From Gammaproteobacteria bacterium (GTDB lineage: Bacteria; Pseudomonadota; Gammaproteobacteria; JAJFKG01): DNA of 35,898 nucleotides. The stretch lies in NCBI GenBank assembly GCA_021773335.1, contig JAJFKG010000051.1, forward strand, positions 197,985 through 233,882. Direction: 5' to 3'. This document shows, piece by piece, positions 18,284 through 28,177 of this stretch. The translations under genes were made by a program, and so were the position numbers. Position 1 is the first letter of the stretch. The number at the start of each line of letters is the position of its first letter. The notes beneath the pieces are model-generated. The model was not told the origin of the DNA, did no database searches, and saw only the letters and a list, made by a program, of their open reading frames with translations.

Positions 18284-21052
18284 ATGTTTAATAAACTAGC
18301 AAAAAAGATTTTCGGTAGTCGTAATGAGCGCACCTTGCGCCGTATGCAAAAAACCGTTGCAGCGATTAATGCCTTAGAACCACAGATGCAAGCACTCAGC
18401 GATGATGCGTTGCGTGCGAAGACCGATGAATTTCGTCGCCGCCTGCAGGGTGCAGATGGTCAGCGCCCTGAAACCCTGGACCAAATCTTGCCGGAAGTCT
18501 TTGCTGTTACTCGTGAAGTAGCAATGCGCACCTTGCACATGCGTCATTTCGATGTGCAATTAATCGGGGGTATGGTTTTACATGAAGGTAAGATTTCCGA
18601 AATGCGCACCGGTGAAGGTAAAACCTTAATGTCGACCTTACCGACTTATCTGAATGCATTGACTAGCAAGGGTGTGCATATCGTTACGGTGAATGATTAT
18701 CTTGCTAAACGGGATGCTGCGTGGATGAATCCGATTTATGAATTCTTGGGCATGAGTGTTGGTGTCATCGTGCCAGACATGCCCCATCTTGAAAAACAAG
18801 CTGCTTATGCAGCTGATATTACTTATGGTACTAACAATGAATTTGGTTTTGATTATTTGCGTGATAATATGGCCTTTAGTCTCGAAGACAAAGTACAACG
18901 CGATCTACATTACGCGGTTGTCGATGAAGTTGACTCTATTCTTATCGATGAAGCACGCACGCCATTAATTATTTCAGGGCCAGCCGAAGAAAGTTCTGAG
19001 TTGTATCAATTGCTCAATCGCATCGTGCCACAATTGATGAAGCAAGAAGCGGAAGACGGGCCGGGTGATTACAGTGTTGATGAAAAGACAAAACAAGCGT
19101 ATTTGACTGAAGCCGGCCATCAAAAAGTCGAAGAAATCCTTGTTAAAGAAGGTACGATTGGCGCGAACGAAAGCCTGTATGATGCCAAGAATATTACGTA
19201 TATGCATCACTTGAGTGCCGCCTTGCGTGCACATGCATTATTCCACCGTGATGTTGATTATGTCGTGCAAAATGGCCAAATTGTAATTGTCGACGAACAT
19301 ACAGGGCGTACTATGCAAGGGCGCCGTTGGTCGGAGGGCTTGCACCAAGCGGTTGAAGCCAAAGAAGGCGTTGCCATCCAAAGTGAAAACCAAACGCTTG
19401 CTTCGATTACTTTCCAAAACTACTTCCGTTTGTATGAAAAGCTTTCTGGCATGACTGGTACTGCCGACACGGAAGCCTATGAGTTTCAACAAATCTATGG
19501 TTTGGAAGTGATAGTCATTCCTACCAACAAACCGATGATTCGAGATGATCGCCCAGACCAGATTTATATGACGCAAAAAGAAAAATTTGTGGCGATCACC
19601 AATGACATTAAAGAAGCCATGCAGCGCCAACAGCCGGTATTAGTTGGTACCGCGTCGATTGAAACTTCTGAATTTGTTTCTGAAATGCTGAATAAAGAAG
19701 GCATTAAACATCAAGTCTTGAATGCTAAGTTCCACGAAAAAGAAGCGCAAATCATCGCTGAAGCCGGACGTCCGGGCAATGTGACGATTGCTACTAATAT
19801 GGCAGGTCGTGGTACTGACATTGTTTTGGGGGGGAACCTTGACGCTGAATTGGAGACATTAGGTGGCATAAGTGAAGCTGACGTGCAGGCGCATAAGGCT
19901 GAATGGCAAAATCGCCATGAAACAGTATTACAAGCGGGTGGTTTATACGTGCTGGGTACCGAAAGACACGAATCGCGTCGTATCGACAATCAATTACGTG
20001 GTCGTTCTGGACGTCAAGGCGATCCTGGATTAAGTCGTTTTTATCTTTCGCTTGAAGATAATTTAATGCGGATTTTTGCTTCGGATCGTGTTGCAGGGAT
20101 CATGCGTCGCATTGGTCTGCAAGAAGGTGATGCCATTGAACACTCTATTGTGTCTAAGGCGATTGAAAATGCGCAGCGTAAGGTTGAGGGTTTTAACTTC
20201 GATATGCGTAAGCAATTATTGCAATATGATGATGTCGCCAACGATCAACGTAAAGTCATTTATAGTCGCCGTGCCGAATTGATGGCGGCAGATGATATTT
20301 CGGAAGCACTGGCCGAAAGTCGTCACAATGTGTTAGATGAAATGATAGAACAATTTGTCCCGCCGGACAGTTTCGATGAGCAATGGGATGTGGCAGGTTT
20401 ACAGAAACAATTGCAGCATGAGTTCAATCTGCAATTACCGCTGCAAGCGTGGCTAGATGAAGATGAAGCTTTGCAGGAAGCGGCGTTGCGCGAGCGCATA
20501 TGGCAAGCTTTTTCCGAGCATGCTAAAGCTAAAGAAGCAGGGGTTGCGCCAGAGATCATGCGTCAGATCGAAAAATCCATCATGCTACAAGCTTTAGATA
20601 GTCACTGGCGTGAGCACTTAGCAATGATGGATCACTTGCGTCAAGGGATTCATTTGCGCGGTTATGCACAAAAAAATCCAACGCAAGAATATAAGCGCGA
20701 AGCATTTATTTTGTTTAGCGATATGTTAGGCCGCGTCGAACAAGAGGTGGTTGCCACGCTGTGCACAGTGCAAATCCACGATCAAAATGATGTCGATGCG
20801 ATAGAAGCACAACGCCGTCATGCCGCAGAAGTTGCCATGCAAATGCAACATGCGCAGGCACAAAATCCATTAGCATTGGAAAATGCACAACAGGCGCAAG
20901 GTATGCCGCCTGGCATGGGTGAACAACCGCAAGCGGGTGAGTCGGGTGTGGTACAAGTTGTGCGTGAAGGACGTAAGGTTGGTCGTAATGAACCTTGCCC
21001 TTGCGGTTCGGGTAAGAAATACAAGCAGTGTCATGGCCGCATCTCACATTAA
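18284..21052 (+). CDS. secA: Preprotein translocase ATPase SecA
   Basis: 922 residues, full length. SecA drives export of unfolded precursors through SecYEG. Walker A is MRTGEGKT (about 107-115), the DEAD-type box is [14 protein letters not shown], and the second nucleotide-binding motif region is [12 protein letters not shown] with [13 protein letters not shown] helical scaffold domain follows. The C terminus ends [14 protein letters not shown], the zinc-binding SecB-contact motif. The ATG follows CAGGAAT. mutT overlaps its last 20 bases in another frame, the same secA-mutT order as in E. coli; secM is not visible upstream. Confidence 0.98.
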   Translation: MFNKLAKKIFGSRNERTLRRMQKTVAAINALEPQMQALSDDALRAKTDEFRRRLQGADGQRPETLDQILPEVFAVTREVAMRTLHMRHFDVQLIGGMVLHEGKISEMRTGEGKTLMSTLPTYLNALTSKGVHIVTVNDYLAKRDAAWMNPIYEFLGMSVGVIVPDMPHLEKQAAYAADITYGTNNEFGFDYLRDNMAFSLEDKVQRDLHYAVVDEVDSILIDEARTPLIISGPAEESSELYQLLNRIVPQLMKQEAEDGPGDYSVDEKTKQAYLTEAGHQKVEEILVKEGTIGANESLYDAKNITYMHHLSAALRAHALFHRDVDYVVQNGQIVIVDEHTGRTMQGRRWSEGLHQAVEAKEGVAIQSENQTLASITFQNYFRLYEKLSGMTGTADTEAYEFQQIYGLEVIVIPTNKPMIRDDRPDQIYMTQKEKFVAITNDIKEAMQRQQPVLVGTASIETSEFVSEMLNKEGIKHQVLNAKFHEKEAQIIAEAGRPGNVTIATNMAGRGTDIVLGGNLDAELETLGGISEADVQAHKAEWQNRHETVLQAGGLYVLGTERHESRRIDNQLRGRSGRQGDPGLSRFYLSLEDNLMRIFASDRVAGIMRRIGLQEGDAIEHSIVSKAIENAQRKVEGFNFDMRKQLLQYDDVANDQRKVIYSRRAELMAADDISEALAESRHNVLDEMIEQFVPPDSFDEQWDVAGLQKQLQHEFNLQLPLQAWLDEDEALQEAALRERIWQAFSEHAKAKEAGVAPEIMRQIEKSIMLQALDSHWREHLAMMDHLRQGIHLRGYAQKNPTQEYKREAFILFSDMLGRVEQEVVATLCTVQIHDQNDVDAIEAQRRHAAEVAMQMQHAQAQNPLALENAQQAQGMPPGMGEQPQAGESGVVQVVREGRKVGRNEPCPCGSGKKYKQCHGRISH

Positions 21053-21509
21053 GAGTTTCCAGCAAACAAGTTCTGATAAACGGCGGGTGATCCACGCTGT
21101 GGCCGGTATTGTCTATAATGCACAGCGCCAAATCTTAATTGCGTTGCGGCCAGAAGGGCGTTATTTGGCCGGCTATTGGGAATTTCCAGGTGGTAAGGTC
21201 GAAGCAGGCGAGAGTGCGCCACAAGCCTTACAGCGTGAACTGCAAGAAGAAGTTGGAATTTATATTGATTTAGAGGTATGCCAACCGTTTCTCAAACTTA
21301 GCCACGATTACCCCGACGATAAAACAGTGATTCTTGATGTGTGGGCCGTAGATAAATTTTCTGGACAAGCCTATGGGGCAGAAGGGCAAAGCATACAGTG
21401 GGTAGATGTCGAACAATTATCCCAGCATGAATTTCCGGCGGCAAATATACCAGTGATTGACGCGTTACTCAACATGCATCACGTGCAAAAACCTCAGAAT
21501 AGCTCATGA
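21033..21509 (+). CDS. mutT: MutT, 8-oxo-dGTP diphosphatase (Nudix)
   Basis: 158 residues from the ATG at 21033, inside the secA 3' end. An in-frame GTG at 21087 would give a protein starting like E. coli MutT, so the exact start is open; the further upstream frame is only a shadow of secA. The Nudix box is perfect: GKVEAGE-x7-RELQEEVGI with the G-x5-E-x7-REUxEExGU spacing. It removes oxidised dGTP from the nucleotide pool, preventing A-to-C transversions. The overlap with secA suggests translational coupling. Confidence 0.93.
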   Translation: MAASHIKSFQQTSSDKRRVIHAVAGIVYNAQRQILIALRPEGRYLAGYWEFPGGKVEAGESAPQALQRELQEEVGIYIDLEVCQPFLKLSHDYPDDKTVILDVWAVDKFSGQAYGAEGQSIQWVDVEQLSQHEFPAANIPVIDALLNMHHVQKPQNSS

Positions 21510-21544
21510 GCGGTAGGGAGTAATTCGTAGCCATCGATAACGTC

Positions 21545-22891
21545 TCAGAAACAGCAAGCCGAGGGAGTCCTCGATACCATTGAGCTGCCGGATGGGTCAT
21601 GAGTCACAGAGGCGCCATGATTATCCAGGTGAGTGATAAACTCGCTGGCGAGTAGCGCTAGAGTTGTTTCCTGTTTTTCTAGCGGCTCTTTATTGTCTAT
21701 GACATGGTGTTGAAAAGCATTAAAGCGTTCAAACGTTTTACCTAAGTCGTCTGTGGGCTCCAAAAGCTGGTTTGGATAGTTTTTCAAGAAAGCTTGGTAG
21801 CCTGGTAGCTGATGTTGATTTCGCGCGACAAAGAACTGTAAGCTGCGGGTTAGGGAGCTGACCTTTTCGTTAGCTTGAGCGCGTAAAAAGTCTTTTGTGA
21901 TACCCTGATTGGGATCGCGTGCGGTTACGGCTGTTTCGAAAGCTTTCCAATTTGTTCGTAACGCTTCAGGCAATAACGTATTGTCACTATCAACGATGCC
22001 TCTGATGAGCAGTAAAATAGCGATATGATGGTAGGGTTGCTTTGCTTGAGTAGAAGAATCATTGTTAAACTGTTCCGCGAACCAGGCTAAGGGTTCTTTA
22101 AATTGGGCAGCATTCTTGATATCCACATCTGTGTCCAGGAGCAGTTTGACGGTGTCAGTGTGGCCCTGCTCGCAAGCAGGGCGCAGGGGAGTGCTGCCAT
22201 ATTTGTTAGTCGCCTTGATATCCGCGCCCATCTCCAGGAGCAGTTTGACGATGTCAGTGAGACCCTCCCTGCAAGCACGGTGCAGGGGTGTGTCGCCATA
22301 ATCGTCAGTCGCCTGGATATCCGCGCCCATCTCCAGGAGCAGTTTGACGGTGTCAGTGTGGCCCTGCTCGTAAGCAAGGGCAAGGTGCAGGGGGGTGCTG
22401 CCATATTTGTTAGTTGCCTGGGTATCCGCGCCCATCTCCAGGAGCAGTTTTGCGATGTCAGTGTGGCCCTGCTCGTAAGCAAGGGCAAGGTGCAGGGGAG
22501 TGCTGCCATTTTTGTTAGTCGCCTGGGTATCCACGCCCATCTCCAGGAGCAGTTTGACGGTGTCAGTGTGGCCCTCCCTGCAAGCAAGGTGCAGGGGAGT
22601 GTTGTCGTCTTCGTCAGTCGCCTTGATATCCGCGCCCTTCTCCAGGAGCAGTGCGGTAAGGTTGCTGAAGCCACGCTTAAAGGCGTAATACAGTGCGGTT
22701 TTACCCGCCTCGTTTTGAAAGTTCACGTCGGCAACTATATCGGGATTAGTTAGCAGTGCAGTAACAGTCACACAGACATCCTCCTCCGTGAGCTGTTCAT
22801 TTCGAACAGCGGCCATTAAGAGCTCGGAATGGTTATCGTTATATACCGGTAATGGATTATTGGCGGCAATGGATGATGCGGTGATCCCCAT
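21545..22891 (-). CDS. Ankyrin-repeat protein, candidate secreted effector
   Basis: 448 residues. Six ankyrin repeats occupy about 60-265 (pattern GxTPLHLAxxxGHTDxVKLLLEMGADxxATNK), some 33 residues long and two expanded to 35 (HLALAYEQGHTD instead of HLACREGHTD). The DNA of the repeats is nearly identical, indicating recent duplication and conversion. The C-terminal half (about 270-448) is helical, without a recognised domain. No signal peptide or membrane segment is seen. In Legionellales such proteins are frequently type IV (Dot/Icm) effectors acting on host proteins, but no secretion signal can be proven here. AGGAGA precedes the ATG. It is convergent with secA-mutT. Confidence 0.88.
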   Translation of the reverse strand: MGITASSIAANNPLPVYNDNHSELLMAAVRNEQLTEEDVCVTVTALLTNPDIVADVNFQNEAGKTALYYAFKRGFSNLTALLLEKGADIKATDEDDNTPLHLACREGHTDTVKLLLEMGVDTQATNKNGSTPLHLALAYEQGHTDIAKLLLEMGADTQATNKYGSTPLHLALAYEQGHTDTVKLLLEMGADIQATDDYGDTPLHRACREGLTDIVKLLLEMGADIKATNKYGSTPLRPACEQGHTDTVKLLLDTDVDIKNAAQFKEPLAWFAEQFNNDSSTQAKQPYHHIAILLLIRGIVDSDNTLLPEALRTNWKAFETAVTARDPNQGITKDFLRAQANEKVSSLTRSLQFFVARNQHQLPGYQAFLKNYPNQLLEPTDDLGKTFERFNAFQHHVIDNKEPLEKQETTLALLASEFITHLDNHGASVTHDPSGSSMVSRTPSACCF

Positions 22892-22970
22892 GTATATTCT
22901 CCTGTAAACCTGTGTTGACGTGCGGTGCTTTTACGACAAAGCTGTCTGGGCACTCATCATTATGCTATGC

Positions 22971-22998
22971 ATTATACTTACAATTTGTTCAAAAACAA
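22971..22998 (-). promoter_or_regulatory. Candidate promoter of the ankyrin gene
   Basis: On the minus strand, TTGTTT (22993-22998) and a perfect TATAAT (22971-22976) are separated by 16 bases, about 80 bases before the ankyrin start codon. Confidence 0.4.
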
Positions 22999-23121
22999 AA
23001 CAATTAAATTATCATCTGTAGTCACTTGATTTTTAGCTGGTTTTTTATTTATCCTTTTGGGTCAACATTGAAATAGAGGGCAACCCGTCTTGCAAATAAT
23101 CTGTCATTTTAAGTGGCTATT

Positions 23122-23150
23122 TTGCATGATCTCAAGCAGTGAAATATAAC
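23122..23150 (+). promoter_or_regulatory. Candidate promoter of the c5-like cytochrome gene
   Basis: TTGCAT (23122-23127) and TATAAC (23145-23150) are 17 bases apart, giving a leader of about 70 bases before the ATG at 23227. The upstream frame starting at 23158 is therefore within the untranslated leader. Confidence 0.55.
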
Positions 23151-23226
23151 GAGTAATTTGCTATGCTCTGCCCTGGAATTTTACGGCAGTGTGACCGCAC
23201 TGGTGTGCCAACAAAGGACGTTAACG

Positions 23227-23943
23227 ATGAAAAAGATGATAGCCTTATGTTTAGTGCTTGTTGTGCCAATGCTATTTTTTACGCAACATGGAGCCGCACA
23301 AAATGGGCCCGCTAATTCAAATAATAGCAGTGCTCAAAGTGGTCTTGGCATTAGTAATAGCGCGACGAATCAGATTAACCAACAAGCAGACTCTGAAGCA
23401 GACGTGTTTAGTCCGCCTGGCCAAGTAAATGCGCCAACATCGCAAACTACCCCAGTACAAACAACCCCAATGCCACCCGCAACAGTCCATCCAACGCCCG
23501 CGAAAACTGGTGCTGGTAGCCAAGGCATGGATAACTACTTAACTATTCCTGAAGGCAAGACGTTGTATATTAAAGCTTGCAGCAATTGTCATGATCCTAA
23601 TTTAGCAAAAACTATTGGTGCGCCACCGGCGTTTGACCAACAAGCCTGGGAGCAACGTATTGCTGCGGCTAATCAAGCCCTGCAAAAAAATCCTGCACTC
23701 AAAAAGAAATTTCCAAATGCTTATGCGTATCTTGTTTATCAAGTGAAGATCGGCAAAGGTTTAATGCAGCACGGTGGTTTATGTCGTGAAAGCAGTATCT
23801 CACCGAAAGACTGTAATGAAGCGGCATTTGAGGCGGCAATCAAATACATGAGTCAAGCACAACATAAGCCAACGCCAGGTAAAACAACGGCGGCAACGCC
23901 AGCGACTTCACCGATCGCAATGCCACCAACGCCAGCTCAGTAA
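23227..23943 (+). CDS. Cytochrome c5-like monohaem protein
   Basis: 238 residues from the ATG at 23227, preceded by AAGGA. The signal peptide MKKMIALCLVLVVPMLFF ends near GAA (residue 24), so the protein is periplasmic. A low-complexity Asn/Ser/Pro/Thr linker (about 25-100) leads to one c-type haem site CSNCH (118-122), then GAPPAF and AWEQRI, and M180 in KIGKGLMQHGG as the likely distal ligand; EAAFEAAIKYM is the usual final helix of c5/CBB3-type domains. Two further cysteines (C186, C196) could form the disulfide seen in c5. A second Pro/Thr-rich tail follows. It probably shuttles electrons in the respiratory chain; the partner is unknown. Confidence 0.88.
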   Translation: MKKMIALCLVLVVPMLFFTQHGAAQNGPANSNNSSAQSGLGISNSATNQINQQADSEADVFSPPGQVNAPTSQTTPVQTTPMPPATVHPTPAKTGAGSQGMDNYLTIPEGKTLYIKACSNCHDPNLAKTIGAPPAFDQQAWEQRIAAANQALQKNPALKKKFPNAYAYLVYQVKIGKGLMQHGGLCRESSISPKDCNEAAFEAAIKYMSQAQHKPTPGKTTAATPATSPIAMPPTPAQ

Positions 23944-24394
23944 GGTTAGTCATCCTAATCCTCCTAATAGCCTCGTCCCACCCCTGTGGCATAGCGTTCC
24001 CCATAAGTCAGTAGAGCCGTAGCCCGGATAAGCGCGGCCCGCGCGTCATCCGGGGAGGTTGTTTGTCATTGCTGTTCCCGGATGACGTTGCTGCGCAACT
24101 TATCCGGGCTACCTCTGGGCTTGAGGCAGAAGCCGTAGCCCGGATAAGCGCGGTACGCGCGTCATCCGGGGAGGTTGTTTGCGATTGCTGTTCCCGGATG
24201 ACGTTGCTGCGCCACTTATCCGGGCTACCTCTGGGCTTGACGCAAAGACCGTAGTCTACAGGACTGCATATAACCAATTTATAGAGGGTATCTTCCATGA
24301 TAGCTGTAAGCTTTGCACCAGTTTTTATGGGGAACGCTATGCCTCTGGGGAGGGACCTTACACTCACGCACGCTAGAGCGTGCATCCCTCAGAG
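23944..24394. other. Gene-free repeat region between cytochrome and zapD
   Basis: About 450 bases with no credible gene. It holds two tandem copies of a REP-like unit (24016-24247) and a hairpin GCACGCTAGAGCGTGC (24368-24383) just past the zapD stop, which shares its core with a hairpin at 30717-30735. No T-tract follows the hairpin on the minus strand, so it is not a standard terminator. Confidence 0.6.
24016..24247. repeat. Tandem REP-like repeat, two 116-bp units
   Basis: Each unit starts GCCGTAGCCCGGATAAGCGC and contains two inverted copies: GTAGCCCGGATAAGCGCG with GCGTCATCCGGGG, then TTCCCGGATGACG with CTTATCCGGGCTAC. Copy 1 begins at 24016 and copy 2 at 24132, with only a few substitutions; a third copy begins and is broken off near 24248 (GACCGTAG). 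This is the classic REP/BIME layout with a GC-rich palindrome. Confidence 0.88.
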
Positions 24395-25168
24395 CTACAA
24401 CACACAATAAGAAATTTCAAATGGAATATCTTCTTCTGCAAGATCACCGCGTATCTGTGTGTGATGAACAAAAAAGCGTGCTGCAATGCGATGACGGCCA
24501 ATACTGATTTCAGGATAAAAATGCGCAGTGCTGGGTAATGCAATACGCACCAGCTGGTAGGACAATTGTGGATCTAAACCCTCTTGATAAAAACCACCTA
24601 CCGCGAGTTTGATTTTTGCAGTGGCACTTTCACGGATCAGCTCTAACAATAAGCCGACAGTTTGCTGGAGCATGCCAAGTTGGCTGATCCATGTCTGCAA
24701 ATCTTCAGCGCGTTGTTTATACGGTTGATTTAACCAGTAATGATACGCTGGCGCATCAGCACTACAGGTGCCACCGGGATTATTCAAACTTTGACGGACG
24801 TTATCGAGAAATTCATTTTGACGTAGCTCGTCACCCAATTTACCACGCGTATTATGTAATTGATTAAGACAATGTTCGAGTTCTTGCAGGATATGATCCA
24901 GCTTCGAATGATCAACACTGGGTGTATCACGCAATTGCGCGAGATTACTATGACTGCGACGCATTTCTTGGGTCAATTTACCTTTTAAGTCGGGACGATC
25001 CGAAACACAAATAATCTTAATGATCGCATCAAGCACGGCATGACTCGCCCAGGTGGTGTCTTTATCGATATTGTGTTGGATTTTTTGGAGGAGGTGCTCA
25101 ATCCTGAGGCAAACTCGTACGTGTTCGTTGAGGGGTTGCTCGTAGATGATTAATCCATTGTCTTGCAT
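24395..25168 (-). CDS. zapD: Cell division protein ZapD (YacF)
   Basis: 257 residues, normal length. ZapD cross-links FtsZ filaments at the septum. The family signature is visible at the start (IIYEQPLNEHVRVCLRIEHL) and in the middle (LNQLHNTRGKLGDELRQNEFLDNVRQ, NNPGGTCSADAPAYHYWL), with the C-terminal beta-rich GRHRIAARFFVHHTQ part. It is the last gene of the pil-coaE-zapD run, 75 bases after coaE; the coaE-zapD neighbourhood is common in gammaproteobacteria. Confidence 0.95.
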   Translation of the reverse strand: MQDNGLIIYEQPLNEHVRVCLRIEHLLQKIQHNIDKDTTWASHAVLDAIIKIICVSDRPDLKGKLTQEMRRSHSNLAQLRDTPSVDHSKLDHILQELEHCLNQLHNTRGKLGDELRQNEFLDNVRQSLNNPGGTCSADAPAYHYWLNQPYKQRAEDLQTWISQLGMLQQTVGLLLELIRESATAKIKLAVGGFYQEGLDPQLSYQLVRIALPSTAHFYPEISIGRHRIAARFFVHHTQIRGDLAEEDIPFEISYCVL

Positions 25169-25243
25169 TGGTTTTATCCATATAGTAACTAAACTGCGTA
25201 ATCATACCACTAATGAAAATATACTCAAATTTCTAGACTTCTA

Positions 25244-25849
25244 TTATTTTGCCTGGGCAAGAGAAAGGTATTGGCTATGCAACTTTGCAACGGTTTGTTC
25301 TAGTGTATCAAGATCATCGCGATTGTCGATCACATCGTCTGCAATCGCCAAACGTTGGGCGCGTGCTGCTTGGGCAGCGAGGGCGGCATTGATGTGTTGG
25401 GTATCACTATTGTCGCGTGCTTTGAGACGTTTGCGTTGTTGCGACTCTTCAGCATCGACCACGAGCACACGATCAATACCGTCTTTAAGGCCAGTTTCTG
25501 CTAATAGAGGGATCACCATAATACAGTAATCTGATTGCGCTTGTTGCGCACGTGCGCGTGCTTCACGCATGATCAAGGGGTGTAACAACGCTTCTAACCA
25601 TTGGCGTTGCTTAACATCGTTAAAAATAATATCGCGCAAACGACGCCGGTCAAGTTGTTGTGTTGTCGCATCTTGTAAAATATCGTCACCGAAATGTTTG
25701 ATGATCGTTGCTAGGGTAGGGGTATTTGGCTCAACCAATTCAGCGGCAATTGCGTCGGTATCAATAATGGTAACACCAAGCTTTGCAAAGAGCGCCGCAA
25801 CCGTCGATTTGCCACTGGCTATGCCACCCGTTAATGCGACAATGAACAT
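25244..25849 (-). CDS. coaE: Dephospho-CoA kinase
   Basis: 201 residues, normal length. It phosphorylates the 3'-OH of dephospho-CoA in the last step of coenzyme A synthesis. The P-loop GGIASGKST (8-16), the IIDTDAIAAELVEP Asp motif and the LIMREARARA and VLVVDAEESQQRKRLKAR lid segments are all present. It starts 6 bases after pilD, so the two are cotranscribed. Confidence 0.96.
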   Translation of the reverse strand: MFIVALTGGIASGKSTVAALFAKLGVTIIDTDAIAAELVEPNTPTLATIIKHFGDDILQDATTQQLDRRRLRDIIFNDVKQRQWLEALLHPLIMREARARAQQAQSDYCIMVIPLLAETGLKDGIDRVLVVDAEESQQRKRLKARDNSDTQHINAALAAQAARAQRLAIADDVIDNRDDLDTLEQTVAKLHSQYLSLAQAK

Positions 25850-25855
25850 TTTGTT

Positions 25856-26797
25856 TTAGACACCAGTGACAAAGGTCAAGTAGGCTTGGTTGATGGAGGG
25901 TCCCCAACACAGACTGATCCAACCCGCAAGAGCGATATACGGCCCAAATGGAATCGGGATGCTTTCTTTTTGGCGGCGAATTAACATCACTGATATACCG
26001 ACAACAGCCCCAAGAATAGAAGCTAATAACACGATTAAAGGTAACATTTGCCAACCAAACCAAGCACCAAATACAGCAATGAGCTTAAAGTCGCCATGCC
26101 CCATGCCTTCACGCCCAGTTACGTGCTTAAACGCCCAAGCAATTATCCATAGTACGCCGTAACCAAGTAAAGCACCGATGATCGCATCATGCGGGCCAAC
26201 AAAGCTATCAAATAAACTAATGAAAAGACCCAGCCACAGTAACGATAGGGTAATGCTGTCGGGCAATAACTGATGATCAAAATCGATAAACGATAAGGCG
26301 ATCAATGACCAGCTTAATACTGCCGCGGCGAGGGTAATCCAACTAACACCGAATAAGATAGCTGCAATGACAGTAAGTACGACGCTCAGTGCTTCGACGA
26401 TAGGGTAGCGCCATGAAATGGCTTGTTTGCAGTGAGCACACTTACCGCCGAGAAAAATGAAGCTTAAGATGGGGATATTTTCCCAAGCACGGATCATCGT
26501 TTTGCAATGAGGACAACGTGAACGCGGGCGCGCAATCGTGAAGGTTTCCTCTTTGCGCTGTAAGACTTTTTCGGCTTGTTCAGCATTCAAGAGTGGGGCT
26601 TCACCGCTGGTCTTATCGACTTCAAATAGGAATTCAATGCATTCGGTGCGCCATTCGCGCTCCATGATCAATGGCAAGCGGTAAATGACAACGTTAAGAA
26701 AGCTCCCCACGATCAAACTGAATAAAATTACTAAGGTGAAGAATAGACCCGGATGCAAGACCAGGTAGAGATAATAGGGCTGTAATATGGATTCCAT
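25856..26797 (-). CDS. pilD: Prepilin peptidase / N-methyltransferase PilD
   Basis: 313 residues, inner-membrane aspartic protease with about seven to eight hydrophobic segments. It cleaves type IV prepilins and N-methylates the new N terminus. The zinc cysteines C-x2-C ... C-x2-C are in SRCPHCKTMIRAW and GKCAHCKQAISWRYP. The catalytic Asp pair is in LSFIDFDHQLLPD and GMGHGDFKL. It lies 114 bases after pilC and 6 before coaE. An N-terminal stretch (about 50-85) between the first helix and the zinc motif is slightly long and charged. Confidence 0.96.
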   Translation of the reverse strand: MESILQPYYLYLVLHPGLFFTLVILFSLIVGSFLNVVIYRLPLIMEREWRTECIEFLFEVDKTSGEAPLLNAEQAEKVLQRKEETFTIARPRSRCPHCKTMIRAWENIPILSFIFLGGKCAHCKQAISWRYPIVEALSVVLTVIAAILFGVSWITLAAAVLSWSLIALSFIDFDHQLLPDSITLSLLWLGLFISLFDSFVGPHDAIIGALLGYGVLWIIAWAFKHVTGREGMGHGDFKLIAVFGAWFGWQMLPLIVLLASILGAVVGISVMLIRRQKESIPIPFGPYIALAGWISLCWGPSINQAYLTFVTGV

Positions 26798-26911
26798 CGT
26801 TCCTTATCCTTGATAAACAAAGCCAATATTTGCGCAAAGGCGTAATATTAGCATAAATGGTGGGATGCAACACTAATCTCGTTATCCATCACTGCGCTCA
26901 GGATGGCTGAA

Positions 26912-28150
26912 CTACATAATCGAGCCCATACGGAAAATAGGCAGATACATCGCTGCAATCAGTCCGCCTATGACGACGCCCAAGACTAACATGATCGTGG
27001 GTTCCAGCAAGCTGCTGAGGGCATCAACTGCATTGTCGACTTCTTCTTCATAAAAAGTTGCGATCTTTGTTAACATTTCCTCGAGTGTGCCCGCTTCTTC
27101 GCCCAACTCAACCATTTGCACAACCATATCAGAAAACTGTTGTGTGCGTTCGATAGCATACTGCAAGGTTTGTCCTTGGGTGACATCTTCACGAACTTGT
27201 AGTGCTGCTTCTTTATAGCGGGTGTTACCCACGACTTCGGCGACACAGCTAAGTGACTCAGTCAGCGCCATGCCCGCGGCAAATGTAATAGCAAGTGTAC
27301 GGGTAAAACGTGCAACACTGGCATTTTTTAAAATGCTGCGAATGATTGGTATTTTAAAACTGATATTTTCTAAGCGTTGACGAAATGCTGGCGAGTGTCG
27401 TTTAGCATGTACAAGCCAGTAGCTTGCGCCAGCGATAATCACGCCTATCAGCCACCAAAAGTGTTGGAATCCACGCGCTATGCCTAAGACAAACCGAGTG
27501 AAGGCGGGCAGTGTTGCACCCATGTCAGCAAACATCATTTCAAATTGAGGTACGACAAAAAGCAAAAGGATCGCTGTGACGAAGAAAGCAACCGTAAGTA
27601 CGGTGGCAGGATAAAATAAGGCTTTTTTGATTTTCTTTTTAAGTGATTCTATTTTTTCTTTATAGACGGCAATCTGGCCTAGCATTTCATCGAGTGTTCC
27701 AGACTGCTCACCGGCTGCAATTAAATGACAATACAGATTGTCAAAATAGCACGGATGTTTTTTTAAGGTGTCCGCAAGCGTGGTGCCGGATTCGATATCT
27801 TTTTTTATGCTATTAATAAGATCTTTCATCATCGTTTTCGGGTGTCCACGTGCGATGATATCAAGGGCCGAAACGATCGGAATGCCAGAGCGCAGCATGG
27901 TGGCAAGTTGACGACTGAAGAAGGCAATGTCGGCAGTCACGATTTTTTTATTGCTAACGCCAAATACAGGTTTGGCTTTCTTACGGATCGCTTTGATGCG
28001 AATGCCTTGGCGGCGTAATTCGAGTTTAGCTAAGTTTAAGTTTGCGGTTTCAATTTCACCGCGATTGATATCACCGCGTGTATTGTAACCTTGCCACAGA
28101 TACGTGTGTGGTTTGACGATTTTTATGCGTTGTGCTGCCTTGGGGGCCAT
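26912..28150 (-). CDS. pilC: Type IV pilus inner-membrane platform protein PilC
   Basis: 412 residues, typical of the GspF family. It has two homologous cytoplasmic halves: the first around IAFFSRQLATMLRSGIPIVSALD and HPCYFDNLYCHLIAAGEQSGTLDEML, the second around ARFTRTLAITFAAGMALTESL and MVQMVELGEEAGTLEEML, with three transmembrane helices (about 185-210, 230-250 and 385-405). It anchors the pilus assembly site and couples PilB to pilin insertion. It begins 27 bases after pilB. Confidence 0.95.
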   Translation of the reverse strand: MAPKAAQRIKIVKPHTYLWQGYNTRGDINRGEIETANLNLAKLELRRQGIRIKAIRKKAKPVFGVSNKKIVTADIAFFSRQLATMLRSGIPIVSALDIIARGHPKTMMKDLINSIKKDIESGTTLADTLKKHPCYFDNLYCHLIAAGEQSGTLDEMLGQIAVYKEKIESLKKKIKKALFYPATVLTVAFFVTAILLLFVVPQFEMMFADMGATLPAFTRFVLGIARGFQHFWWLIGVIIAGASYWLVHAKRHSPAFRQRLENISFKIPIIRSILKNASVARFTRTLAITFAAGMALTESLSCVAEVVGNTRYKEAALQVREDVTQGQTLQYAIERTQQFSDMVVQMVELGEEAGTLEEMLTKIATFYEEEVDNAVDALSSLLEPTIMLVLGVVIGGLIAAMYLPIFRMGSIM

Positions 28151-28177
28151 TGTGTATTTGTTACCTAGCGTTATTAT

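Noticed and set aside
18007..18291. 94-codon plus-strand frame between the VgrG gene and secA as an immunity gene
   Set aside because: It overlaps the VgrG start and runs into the secA start, has no ribosome-binding site and no protein-like pattern beyond one hydrophobic run.
21545..21570. C-terminal prenylation (CaaX) signal on the ankyrin protein
   Set aside because: The protein ends ACCF; the cysteines are not four residues from the end as CaaX requires.
22087..22753. Long open frames of about 195-216 codons on both strands across the ankyrin gene
   Set aside because: They follow the periodicity of the ankyrin repeat DNA; the amino acids show repeat artefacts only, while the minus frame 21545-22891 has proper ankyrin motifs.
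24368..24383. Hairpin after zapD as a Rho-independent terminator
   Set aside because: No T run follows on the minus strand, and the same stem recurs elsewhere as a dispersed palindrome.
24008..24385. 125-codon minus-strand ORF over the REP-like repeats
   Set aside because: It consists of the tandem palindromic repeat read through; no start signal and repetitive residues only.
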